A program made the translations under genes and the position numbers. Below the pieces are notes generated by a model, which worked only from the letters and a program-made list of their open reading frames with translations, made no database searches and was not told where the DNA came from. A stretch of 64,000 nt of DNA from Polytrichum commune. Lineage: Eukaryota > Streptophyta > Polytrichopsida > Polytrichales > Polytrichaceae. Location of the stretch: NCBI GenBank assembly GCA_950295325.1, contig OX485807.1, positions 39,092,440-39,156,439 on the forward strand, written 5' to 3'. Of the stretch, positions 36,406 through 47,645 are shown one piece after another. Within the stretch, counting starts at the first letter, position 1. Each line of letters starts with the position of its first letter.

Positions 36406-36658
36406 TAATATGTAAATTAATATGCAATAAACAGTCAATAGAAAGGAGTCTAAACCATGATACTTTATGGTGGCAAAGTGTAAATATGGTTTGCTTTCTT
36501 TCTTTCTTTCTTTTGTTTGGGTGGGGGTGCCTTGAGGGAAAAGACCTAGGGGTGGTCTTTGAAATGGGTCAAAGTTTGACAACCAACCGGATCCAACCAC
36601 ATATGTGTTGTGATTCCATGGTGTTAGTAACTCGCTCTTCGAGTGGAATTCATCAGTA
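36406..36658. other. Short spacer with (TTTC)n
   Basis: An uninterrupted run of about five TTTC units lies near 36495-36513. No gene. Confidence 0.7.
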
Positions 36659-36985
36659 AGGTATGTGAGTGTTATTTGGTTCATTCTTCATGTACTTCAA
36701 CTTCTACCAATTAGATTTACACAACAAGACCTGTACTGCGTTAGCAAATCTATTATGAAACATCAACAAAACGATATAAAAAATCAAACCTCCCCTGATT
36801 TAGTTATGATTATTAGAAGTGCATGTCTATTGATCTCCTTATTGAATACATATGTCCTCCCAATTGTGTGTGCATAATTAATATTTGAAGATGTAGTCCA
36901 ATCTCTTTTAAACATGTGTCTTTATGATGTCTTCTCTTTGATCATCACCAAACCATACACCAATCAAATATTAAGGTCCGTTTAA
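36659..36985. mobile_element. AGGTA MITE, family D, truncated copy
   Basis: TA followed by AGGTATGTGAGTGTTATTTG opens the element. The internal blocks TTAGATTTACACAACAA, GATTTAGTTATGATTATT and AGTCCAATCTCTTTTAAACA match the copies at 31949 and 39780. The right terminus is not recognisable. Confidence 0.65.
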
Positions 36986-37212
36986 GAGAATGAGCCGTGG
37001 TACAATGTAGTGCGGGGTCAAGTATATGCCAAGAATAATTCTTAGAGGATTCTTCGGGAATACCTTTGCCTTTCATATTGTGATGGCCTCGGCTTGCTTG
37101 CCCAAGGGCTCCCTTAAACCCAAAAACCCTACCACGAACCCCATGCCCACATAGTTTTTGCGTTTTATAAATAACGAAACCAAAATAGCAATGGGGCATA
37201 GTACCGCAACCA

Positions 37213-37430
37213 CACTAAATGTTGTATTTAGTGTCACTTGCTAGTTGGAGTTACGCAATGCTATAACTTCCTATTGTATATCTCAATCCTTGCCAACAAA
37301 GGTCAAATTGGTTGTTTAGCATTAGAGAACATTAGCATCTTGACTTGGTGAGAAAATTACATTGATAGTAAATAGATATATTATTTTGTAACTCCAATCA
37401 GTAAGTGACACAAAATACATTGGTTAGTGT
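37213..37430. mobile_element. Palindromic MITE, family B copy 2
   Basis: It starts CACTAAATGTTGTATTTAGT and ends near TTGGTTAGTG, with arms TTGGAGTTACGCAATGCTAT and TTTTGTAACTCCAATCAG. The loop shares CCAACAAAGGTCAAATTGG with the other copies. Slightly decayed. Confidence 0.75.
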
Positions 37431-38607
37431 AGTTAAAGTTATGTCATTTTGGTTCATGAGATAGGAGCCCATCTTAGAAGGTGAAAGGAGTTACCCTTAC
37501 AAAGCACCTCACCAACCTTACAAACAAACAAACTTCAAGAGGTGCTTTCTATTTCCGCAATTTTAAACCTTGGCAAATTCATAATGTGGCTTTTTGTGAG
37601 CCGCACCAATCGTGGACATGCATGAGACATGCTTAGAGGAGCTACACTTTGGCACATTTGGTGTCATGTCATAGATGTAGATTTGGTTTCTCTAGCAAAA
37701 TATATGGTGATTCTCATACATTTGACTGGGTAAAGTTTTGTGACACTTGCAAAGCTCTATGACACCCACGTGCAATTAGATCACCTTTGCAAATAGGTTA
37801 CCTCTTTACCCATGCAAGTTATCTTGGGTCGAAAGCAAAGCACACAAGCTTATAACTTTTTTTATTCATAAATATAGAAAGTGTACACTTTACTATGGTA
37901 GTACATAATTTGCATAGTGTGGAATATTGACAAACTAGCATAGGCCAACCTAAATGCACATATCATAATTCCTCTTTGGCCATCTCTTGAGCACCTGCAC
38001 CTATGACCCAATTTATGAATTAGGAATGTTGACTTACTTTGGGCACTTCCAACTTCACATGCATTTATGGCCATTGGATCCTCTCAAAATTTGTCTCATT
38101 TAGTCAACAGTTGCAAACCATGAAGATTGTCAGTTAAAGTCTCAAAGTTGAGATGCAAAAGTTATACGAGGTCAAAATGAATATATTCTTATATTTGAAA
38201 CGTCACATACGTCCTCCCAATCGCATTCATTATTGAACCTAAAACGATGTCTATATTATGACATAGTTCAACCTCTTGCAACTCTTGTTGTTTCGGAGTT
38301 TGTTGTTTAATACAAATTTTATACACTCAAATACATGTGTCTAGCTAAGAAGAGTGACCACGTGGACCTGGTCATGATTTTGGCCATATGTGGGATATTG
38401 ATGTATGCATAGAATGGTGATGATTTTTGGTTTGGACCAAGCCATTTATTATGGGAGTTGGGCAAGGGGAGTATGGGAGTTTGTACGCATGTACCTTACT
38501 TTGAATCGATCCGGTCAAAAGAACTAAGAAAAGCATGCCAACTATGTATTTTTCGGGGAAGAAATTAAAAACACACACACACCAATGTCCGGAAAGTTTT
38601 TGGACAT
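37431..38607. other. Gene-free stretch with family D-related fragment
   Basis: Bases about 38040-38290 share GGGCACTTCCAACTTCACAT, TTATGGCCATTGGAT and the TATTGAACCTA block with 43440-43670. No recognisable protein frame. Confidence 0.45.
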
Positions 38608-38801
38608 AGTCGGTAAAGATCCTAGTGATTCTAAATCCAACCAGTTACATGTTGACATCTTCTAGTTTTTCTTTCATTCATTTGAGGTATATTCCATAGA
38701 TTCCTCTAAAATGATCGGTAATTCTCATGAAGTTTGCAACTTCAACCAGTTATTTCTCAAACTCAACCGGTTCATCTATAATTAAATGTTAGTTCTCCCG
38801 A
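38608..38801 (+). repeat. Dispersed repeat F, copy 2
   Basis: Same block order as the copy at 35790-35985, clearly diverged. See that entry for the shared motifs. Confidence 0.7.
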
Positions 38802-38857
38802 AAAACCAAATAATAAAAAATAAAAAATGATAACAACAACAACTACTAGGAAAATGA

Positions 38858-38919
<62 letters not shown>
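38858..38919. repeat. Compound (TA)n(CA)n microsatellite
   Basis: About 22 bases of TA alternation run directly into about 36 bases of CA repeat. Confidence 0.95.
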
Positions 38920-38921
<2 letters not shown>

Positions 38922-39779
38922 TGCGTGAACACACGTGTCATGTATTCAGAAGGCCATATATACATGTGTTAAAGGCCAAAGATTTGAGGTAGCCATGAAA
39001 GTTGAAGGTGGAAACTTATTGACTATTTATAATTTGGGATTCCTGCTTCAAACTTGATCTCATCCCACAACTAGAAATATAACATTATTCAACATTATGT
39101 AGTGTGTTATCGTTCTAAAGTTAGTTTATCCTACTTCTTCTTTTCCATCCACTTTGGATGTGAATTGAATTAGAAACAAGATTATGCATCTTGCACTCTT
39201 ATTCTAGACCGGGTGTTGCAAGAAAACATGACCGTATTCAAGCCCTTGCCCATGTACTCTTTTGAAAAAGGGAATAACCAACATGCTCACAAGCATGGCA
39301 CAATGCTACACAACATATCGTCAACATGCTTCTAACAATCGAGAACGAGCTATCCATGGCCATTGATTCGTTTGACACAAGTCAATTCAAGAACCAAGAA
39401 CTTGTAGCCACCAAAACATGCTAGTTCTCACACCTCCCCCCCTCCGCCTCTCACCTTATGCGAATGGTCAAATGGTATGTAAAATAACTCATATAATGTC
39501 AAATATGTCAAGTTCTTCTATCATAATCCCAACATAAATTTTCAAATATTCACATCTCCGCAAAGAGGAGGGAGAGGGAATTATTGTACCTCCTGATAAT
39601 TTAAGATAAAAACTTGTCCTCCTATAGGTTTGTTGTCGATTCATTTCCAGTGACTTCAAGTGGGGCTAATTCATGGTGTCAAATCAACTTTTTTTAAGAT
39701 ATAATATAATAAACCTCCAAATTGCATATTATTTTTAAGGCTTTTATGTTAAATCAATGAGAGGTATGCTCATATATGA
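38920..39779. other. Gene-free stretch
   Basis: AT-rich sequence without recognisable frames or paired termini. A short C-run (CCTCCCCCCCTCC) lies near 39435. Confidence 0.4.
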
Positions 39780-40139
39780 TAAGGTAGATGAGTCTTAAGT
39801 GGTTTGTTTTCTTAATCAGACCCTTATATTTGATCGGTTAGTGGTTCGGTAAGGATCATAGAGCAGTCGTCATATAGATACACGTTTAAAAGAGATTGGA
39901 CTACGTCTTCAAATACCAATAACTACTCTGCACTCAATAATAAACGCAATCAGGAGGACCTATATATTCCACAGACACGCACCTCCAATAATCACAACAA
40001 ATTCACGTGAGGTCCGATTGTCAATCTAGTTTTTCCAAACATTTCATTGTCGATTTGTTGTTGTGTAAATCTAAATGGTACAAGTTGGAGAAAATGAAAA
40101 TAAATAAAAGAATAAAAAATCCAAATAACACCCACATAC
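39780..40139. mobile_element. AGGTA MITE, family D (reverse orientation)
   Basis: The left end AGGTAGATGAGTCTTAAGTG and right end CCAAATAACACCCACATACCT are imperfect inverted repeats, and the element is 360 bp. TA precedes the left end. The interior carries AGAGATTGGACTACGTC and, reversed, the GTATGTGGGTGTTATTTGG end of the copies at 31949 and 36659. This copy links the two kinds of terminus seen in the family. Confidence 0.7.
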
Positions 40140-40275
40140 CTCAATTCCCTCTCTCCATTCGCAAAGTAGCCAAAGGAATTCAATAGTGTGGTAGAGAAAA
40201 CAAGCTCTCCCCATTAAACATTGCTAGGGAGGTTAAGATGAATCAACCACAATCCACAAACCTAAGTTATAACCT

Positions 40276-40486
40276 TAACAGGTCCGAGATGACCTTAAAC
40301 TACCGGATGATGATGGAAAGATACCCATATATGAAGGAAGAGGTTGGCGGTTCGCATCCCGGCTGTGAAATCTCCTCTCTACTTGACGGAAAACTTATCA
40401 GGTGGTCAATTGCCTCCTATGCTTTGGCGTTGGCCTGTCGGCCTTCTGTCTCAAAAAAACAAAAGAAGAAGAAGAAGAAGAAATAA
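40276..40486 (+). mobile_element. tRNA-derived SINE, copy 2 (variant 3' part)
   Basis: Shares AGGTCCGAGATGACC-TAAACTACC, a B-box-like GGTTCGCATCC and CTTGACGGAAAA with the other copies. The 3' part differs (TATGCTTTGGCGTTGG) and ends in a (GAA)n/A-rich tail at about 40455-40484. Either a different subfamily or a chimera. Confidence 0.65.
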
Positions 40487-40804
40487 CCTTAACTTAGGGG
40501 CCTCGATATTTACGGGACCCCAAGGCCCAACACAACTGCCACGAATCCCAATTATTCATCACCTTTGAAGTTCAAATGAGCTGGAGATGTTGACTTTGGC
40601 GACATTTGTGGGCCTGGCTGTTAACAGTTACAACTTCCACTTTGAAACCGTGTGTTGGGAAGTTTCAGGCTCATTGTGAGAGTCTTGAGACCGTATTAAG
40701 TTAGCAAATGCATCGCTGGGTTTAAGGTTTCACGACTGGCCCCAGCTGGATGATTTAGTTGCTTATTCTATTCCAAGTTTTCCCTAAGGGTCACAGGCCT
40801 CTTA

Positions 40805-41302
40805 GGGCCATTTCACAAACGAGCCAAGAGCCGTGACCATGAAATTGTGAGAGCCCAAGAGAAAGTGTCCAAAGGCCGTCCCAACCCACCTCCAAATTAT
40901 GTGGTGTGGTCACGGACCCTTAAGTGTAGTGTGAAGTCGTATGTGACCGGGCACTCAACTAAATGCTATTTTAATGAACGTTTGTTCATGTGGGTCCTCA
41001 CACATGATAAAATAGAATGAACTGATGGTTGTGAGTGTTCGGAGTGCCATGGTCTCATGGTTTTATGTTAGGCCTACCTTCAAGAGGTGGTTTTTGGAAA
41101 TAATCCAAGTGACCATGAAACATGATTCATTCGATGCCATGTAGGAATCGATGTAGACTTTACATCCATTTTGGTTTCACGTACTCCGTTGGTCCTTCAA
41201 GCGTAGTGTGAAGTGAACTTGGACCAACTTCGCCTTTTCCACCAATGAGAGTGCTTGAAGTGCAATGGTCATGGGCTCTCAATCTCGTGTGCGAAGTGGC
41301 CC
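40805..41302 (+). mobile_element. Harbinger-like MITE, family A copy
   Basis: A 498 bp element starting GGGCCATTTCACAAACGAGC and ending GTGTGCGAAGTGGCCC, with TTA on both sides (40802-40804, 41303-41305). Matches the copies at 34261, 50301 and 53327 along its whole length in the same orientation. Confidence 0.9.
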
Positions 41303-41646
41303 TTAACCCGCCAAATTGTAAGGTAGACGGGTCTTAAATGGTTACTTTTCCCGACTTGCCCATTTCTCCTAGGGCATGAAACATATGATTACTTCAAGAT
41401 GGTTGACAAATCCAAATCGAGGTTGTAGCCACTTTCCTCATAATTTTAGGAGGTCATGTGGGATATCTTATTCATTATCAAAGTGAAGATTCTCGTGTCT
41501 ATCGCATGGTCATACAAGTGCCCCTCAATTTTGTTGACTATTGAGCCTAGAATGGTTATCATGTTTTTTATATGTATTCCAAACATTTTTGAACTCGTGT
41601 TTTTAGTATCGATCTTTGAAGCCATACCAATCAACATGCCACTCAA

Positions 41647-42578
41647 GGGTAGTTTACACCATGGACCATGAAGTCGTTCCAGGGCCATTAAGAGCGTTGA
41701 TTGGTTGTTGAACTCATCCCGGGACCACTTCAGTTTATACCAAGAAAAAAATGTCATAGTGACCATGGAGGTTGAGGTCCCCAAAATACATATTTTAAGG
41801 CCTCCATGGTCCACTAACATGGTCGAACGGGTTTTGCAGTGAGAGAGGCAAAAGAGGTGATTTGGTAGAAAAAGGCAGGGCCCATGGCAAAGGAATGCTC
41901 TTATAATAAATTTTTAATGAGCTTTTGTGTGGGGGCTTTATATACAACTCTTCCCACTGTGTGAGGCTCACAAGGCACATTTTATAACATCTATGTGTTG
42001 TAATGAGTCTTAAGAAGCAAGCTTGCCCTCTACGTGTCTTAATCATATCATAGCCCATGAGACATACCATTTCTTCCCTACCCTACCCCTTAATCCGGTT
42101 CCACATGTTTCACCAAATAGCGTGGGACATCTAGAACTCAAGAATTTGAGTACACATGGTGAAGCAGGTTGCAAATAATGCTCAATGTACAACACAAGGT
42201 ATATGTCACATGTAAATTACATTGAACATGTACAAATTAAATCGCTCGTTCTTTTTTTTGTAAAAATTGTTGTGAGAAGATTTGCAAGCCACATCTTCAA
42301 CACATTTAACAAGAAGTGAAAATGAGTGAAGCCCAAGAAAAGTCAAGAGAATGGTTAAACTTGATTTTTTCTTCTTCCAAAACTACCCTTTCTGGCATAT
42401 ATTAAAAAAAAATCAGCACATTCATCTTTTGGTGAATGATCATTCTTCTTGGTCCGCATTCGGTTTACACCTAGTGAGGGGCCCAAAGGCTTTGTAAATT
42501 GATTTTTTAAGAAATTGGACCATGGAAAAAGGCCATCTTCCATGGTCCGACTTCATGGTCCATGATGTAAACCAACCC
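41647..42578. mobile_element. TIR element H, about 0.93 kb
   Basis: The left end GGGTAGTTTACACCATGGAC continues into CATGAAGTCG. The right end is its inverted counterpart, CGACTTCATGGTCCATGATG then TAAACCAACCC: about 30 bp with few mismatches. TCAA flanks both sides (41643-41646, 42579-42582). CATGGTCC words are repeated within the ends. Internal frames up to 124 codons are not recognisable as transposase. Non-autonomous; superfamily unresolved. Confidence 0.75.
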
Positions 42579-42616
42579 TCAAATGTAGGTGTCCAAACAA
42601 GAAAAGTTTCTTGATA

Positions 42617-43419
42617 AGGAATGTCTAGCTTACCTACTAACTTAAGGTAAGTGGGATTTCAAATGAACATAATTCTCTTTGCAATCCACTACTCCATGGA
42701 TATGAAATATGCAATCATTGCAAGATGATTAGCATATACAAATCGTGTTTGTAGGCACTTTCATTAGAATATTGGACCTTGTATGAATATCTCATTCATT
42801 GTCAAAAAGTGAAGATTCTCCAAATTGTTAAATGATCACATAGGACCCCCCCTAATTATGTTGACTATTGTGTCTAGAATGGTTAATACATTATGATCAC
42901 GTAGTCCAATCTTGCTTCATATGTGTCTTTTTGGTGTCCAAGGTAGATATATGGAAAATGGTGAAAATAAGTTGATTTGGCCATAATGATGGAGTAGAAG
43001 AAATGATGAGGAATGCAAGTTGTTTCATTATTTTATTCCATGTAAATAATTAGTTGTATTCTCCCAAAGAGGCAAGTAAGTCAAACCCCCTACTTGTATA
43101 GTAGAGTCTCCCTCATTAATGCATCAAAATATCCTACCATGCACACAAAAAGGTTAACTCAAGGGCACCCCAAAGTGATTGCAAGTGGTATGAAACAACA
43201 CCTCTCCAACCAATCACTGCATCCTTTTCGGGCCACCACTTTTATAATTAGCCATTTTGGGTCCACACAAGAATCATTCTACCTCTAGGCTAGTGCACTA
43301 GTAGTGGTCATTCAACGTTTTCAAAATTTCCACCTTATTCTCAAGTTCAGACTCAACCATACACCACTCGAATATAGATGTCCATGTGAGATCATATGCC
43401 AAATTAGGCATGTCTACCT
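42617..43419. mobile_element. Probable AGGTA MITE family relative (left of abutting pair)
   Basis: The right end, AAATTAGGCATGTCTACCT, is a clean family D terminus followed by TA (43420-43421). The left end near 42617 (AAGGAATGTCTAGC) is only a decayed match, so the boundary is uncertain. The length of about 800 bp exceeds the family norm, so an inserted piece is likely. The interior carries GTAGTCCAATCTTGCTTCATA. Confidence 0.45.
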
Positions 43420-43424
43420 TAATA

Positions 43425-43780
43425 AGGTAGACAAACCTATACTAGACATTTCCAACTCCACATACCCTTATGGCCATTGGATGTGCAAAATCGGACGATT
43501 TTGTTAAGCTTAGCAATTGCGAATCATGAATTATTGTCGTGTCAAGAATTGAAATCAAACTTGAAATGCATAAATTATAAGAGGTCAACGTGAAGATTGT
43601 TCTTTCTCTTTTAAGTGATGACACATGCCTTCTTGATTGTATTTATTACTGAACCTAGAATGATGTCCTTATTTGGAGCACATAGTCCAATCGTAGTCCA
43701 TTGTAGAATGAGTCTTTTTGGTGTTCATTCCTTGTTCTTTTTTACTAAAAGCCATGCCATATACCTCTCAAAGTTAGGCC
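43425..43780. mobile_element. AGGTA MITE family relative (right of abutting pair)
   Basis: It begins AGGTAGACAAACCTATAC directly after TA, only five bases from the terminus of the neighbouring element. Internal blocks (CATTTCCAACTCCACATACC, TTATGGCCATTGGATG, CATAGTCCAATCGTAGTCC) are shared with 38040-38290 and other members. The right terminus is approximate. Confidence 0.45.
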
Positions 43781-44099
43781 AAACATGGACTATACACCAC
43801 ACTTCTTTGATCCTACATATGACACAACGGAGGAAACGAAGTGGTGCTACCAATCATGGTCCTTTGTACATAAAGTGTGTCAGCCACAAACTCCCACCTT
43901 TAAGCGTCGTAATCCAGGTGAGAGCCCATGGCTCACATGTATTACTGTGACTTCCCTTGGCATTGTGACCCAACTCCCAATAATCCAACAATGCAAAGAT
44001 TTGAACACAACACTTTTTATTCAATCCACACAGGGTTCAAGTATTAAGAAATATTTTTCCTTGAGTGATTCTAACCACCCACAATCATAATCCTAATTT

Positions 44100-45123
44100 T
44101 ACTCACTCCACTCACAACCCACTCCTAACCCACATGAGCCTCCTTGGTAGCATTTAATGTTGCCTTTTCACCCCTAGCCTTACTGCCCATTCTAACCAAT
44201 CCTACCTTTCGGCCATTCTCATGTACTCTGCCCCAGTTCCTAGTTATGATTCTCCCCATATTTCCCAAGCCCCTGGTTTCATCTCGGTCCAAGCCTCCTT
44301 TCCCCTTACGCAGCTAGTCTCCTGCAACAATTCACCGGTGACCAATCCTTGACAATGCGCATGGATGCTCCAGCTCACCGATTCAGCATGTGGCCAACCC
44401 CCCTTTCTGCAGCATTACCTGAACTGCCAACCTGACCCATAGAAGGGTGTTTTGCTACGCATCTAAGTTCTCTCCTGCCCGGCACCTCTGATGGTCAGCC
44501 CCCTGTGTGGAAGGCGAGCCTCGCTTCTTAGGTCGCTCCTCTCGTCCAGCAACAACTCTCCCCCTGTGGCCTGAACTCTTCAAGACCGCAAAGTTCACAG
44601 CCAAATGTAGCCTAGCTCGTCGGTTCACAAGACCATGTCAATTTCAGAAATCAATGCCGCCCACACATCTGACAGCACAAGTCCACCCCTCCGATGCCAC
44701 TGATTGAATCCCCCTCTCAAACCTTTCCCTCAATCTGGTTCGGCGTTTGAAGCATCTGATTCAGTGCTAAATTCTTCAGGCCTAGCACCAGACCTTCTGC
44801 CATGCCTGTTCCAATCCTTCGGCAGCTAGTGTGCCGAAACCCATTAGCTGCTGCTGCTCAGCAACATTCCTGCCCTTGACTGCCATTAGCTAACTCAGCT
44901 GTGGGCACTCCATGGCCGAGTCCCCTCGCACCCTCAAGCTTGAGCCCATATCCTAACCTCTTGAATTCGGCAGAGCTTCGCCGCCAATGTGTGCCTCCGT
45001 CATCTTTTTTCGTCACTGCGATAGAGAAAACCAAAAACCTGAGGCTCCGAGGTAGCCTCCCAACGGCTGCCGGTCCTGCTGCCTAGAAATTCCTAGGGCA
45101 CAGTTACACCCCCCCCCCCCCCA
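44100..45123. other. C/T-rich, GC-elevated island of unknown nature
   Basis: The + strand here is strikingly rich in C and T and lacks the A/T-rich character of its surroundings; it ends in a C-run of about 17 (45105-45122). Frames of 60-66 codons on the + strand are broken and unrecognised. It could be the leader or LTR portion of a retrotransposon read on the minus strand, or a decayed gene region. I found no primer-binding site, polypurine tract or repeat partner to decide. Confidence 0.4.
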
Positions 45124-47425
45124 AAACAAACAACCCCTATCCCTAATTTGAACAATAAACCCCAGCTACCTAACTTAACACAAAGGTCAAACAATTTCCC
45201 TAACTAGTTCTCAACCGATTTCCCTCCCCCTTCTAACTAATCGAAGACTAACTTTCAAGCTAATAATTTAATTCACACTTCAACTCATGGCTTCACTCTT
45301 TTTATGCTTTTGAATATTTAATAAAGATCCAACCCTCGTTTAAATGAGTTCTAAGGGTTAAGAACACATGTGGGCATCATATTGGGCTCACAAAGTGTCA
45401 TGGCCATTTAGGGAGAAGTGCCCAAAAGTCCAACAAGAAGGAATTATAGCATACAAGTTTACCTCCCATTCATCCAACTGAAAAGATATGTGACTTGGAA
45501 GTTACTACTTCCTAGACACCTTGCCGCATCAACTGAGAGGTTGATCACACTGGCTAGTTCTGACACCATACGTCAACATCTCCGGCTATAATAATGTGAA
45601 AAGTGGTGGGCCAACATCTATTTCTCAACATAATCCCCAGCAATTTCACGGCCGGAACCGAATGGAAAGTTTGGTGTGATCGGGGCATGACAACACGGAC
45701 TCGTAATGCCATGTCTTCCCCCAATTCTTGCTCATTTGGTATATGTGTGCACTAAGTGTGGGTTTATATTAGGGTTCAACTTCGACAAACTTGAAGTGAT
45801 GAGCACCTTTTATTGGATGGACCTTTCTTTTTGGACTCAATATTAGACGTAAACTTGGAGTTAGGTTTCTCAAAGTAGGTGGGTTGGTTTACTGGGCGAG
45901 GATCTGTGACATTTGGCAAAAGAATGATGCCACATTAGCAACACTTTATTTTTATGTGGCTTGGAACTGGACCCTGGTATAAACTCCTTGGGTCCAAAAA
46001 CCTCTCTTGACAAATAAGATTGCTCATATTTCGAGTTTCTTTTGCCTTCAACCCTAATATACACCCACCCTAAGACGACCGATCTAATTGGAAGGCCTAA
46101 CAACCACTTCCCCCCACGTGAAAAGAGGCACCTCACATAGTAATAAGACATAAATTAAATAATTTTTATCAATAATTTTTATATTATCAAACACCTATAT
46201 TTGAGTGGCGTGTGGTTAGGTGTAGCTCAAAAACAAAGAAGAAAAGAAAAGAAAAAGTGTTTAAGAAAGATTGGACTACATGCTCATAATGGATATTTAT
46301 GTCATGCTCAATAGTCGACATAATTGAAGAAACTTATTTGACCATTTGATGAGCACAACAACATTCACTTCAATAATGAACAAGATACACATATAAGTTC
46401 CAAATTTTATGAGGAAAGTGACTACAACATTGACTTGGATTTGCTATCCATCTCATTCTAAGGCCCACCTTAGACATGCGTCCGGATAAATTGTGAATAG
46501 TGACATCCCAACCAATCTTTTGTCCCCCCCCCCCCCTCCCCAAAGTGCTTCCACATCATCAAGTTTGTGCGCACTATCTAGTTCATCAAATGCGGCTTTA
46601 GACATGCAGACAACCCTAACCAACCCTAATCGAACAAGCATGAGCACTCCTCCACAGCAGAAGGTCGGAGCCACCCCTCAAGCAAGACCCAAAACTTTTC
46701 CATCTTGTCCATTAAGGTGGCTAGATTGGTTGGTGACACGGTGGGTTGAAGAAGTGAACAATACCTAGGTTTGAACAACGCATTGGATAAAGTTATTATT
46801 TCGACTGATAACCTTTGACAATCTTTTGTCCAAGCGCTCATCTGAACAAGCCATAATTGCGGTCTCATATCCTAGGAGAAGAAGTGGGCCAGTCGGAAAA
46901 TGTAACCATTCAAAACTCACCTACCTTACCCAAGTTGCAAATTTAAAATCATTAAGCAATCGCAAAAAGAGGAATAGTGTAGCTTATGCATCAGTATTTG
47001 AGAAAGTAAGGACCTTCTTCTTCTTCTTCTTCTTCTTCTTAGAAGTTGGCTGGTTGTCCCACTTGACATCATTGACTCCCAAGCATTCTCATGCAAATGA
47101 AATTCCACTCCCGACTGTGAACACAATTTGATTTCAAGAGTACCTTGTAGATTCCACTCCTAACAGACAATGCGTAATCGGATGACCTCTGGCGAAGAGA
47201 ATCGGCAAAGAAATCGGAATCGGGAAGGTGAAGAGAGTGAGTGGTGTGTATGTCTTCTATGTCTGTTTGCATAGGCGGTGGACGGAGGAGATTAGGGGAG
47301 AAGGTTATATTGGTCAGATCCGACAGTCGAGAAAGCACAGGCGACGTGGCCTCACCATAAGCCAGAAGTTGCTTTCATCGCCCATAGACTTCTTCTCGAT
47401 AATATACAACGTCGGCAGTCCAACG
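45124..47425. other. Gene-free stretch with poly-C, (CTT)n and a family D fragment
   Basis: A C-run lies at about 46525-46537 and a (CTT)n run of about 30 bases at 47012-47040. Bases 46255-46410 carry the AGATTGGACTACATGCTCAT block of family D in reverse. Overlapping frames of 60-100 codons on both strands between 46.4 and 47.4 kb are not recognised. Confidence 0.45.
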
Positions 47426-47645
47426 TGAATTTGAGCTTGTTGGTCCTACCCTACTCAAGGATTCCTTTGGTGCAGGGTGGGGTTTATTATCTGCCTTGCA
47501 GTGAGTGGATTCTTGGTTTTTCCGTCAAGTAGAGAGAGGATTTCCCAACCATGAATCAAACCGCCAACCCCTCTGTTCCGACATGGGTACCTCTCCGATG
47601 TCATCCGGCAATTTAGGGTCATCTCATACCTGGTTCCCAATAATT
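47426..47645 (-). mobile_element. tRNA-derived SINE, copy 3 (minus strand)
   Basis: Read on the minus strand: TATGAGATGACCCTAAATTG, a GGTACCCATGTCGG block, GGCGGTTTGATTCATGG (decayed B box), CTACTTGACGGAAAAACC, CAAGAATCCACTCACTGCAA and CCTTGAGTAGGGTAGGACCA. The order is as in the copies at 24294 and 56996. Confidence 0.7.
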
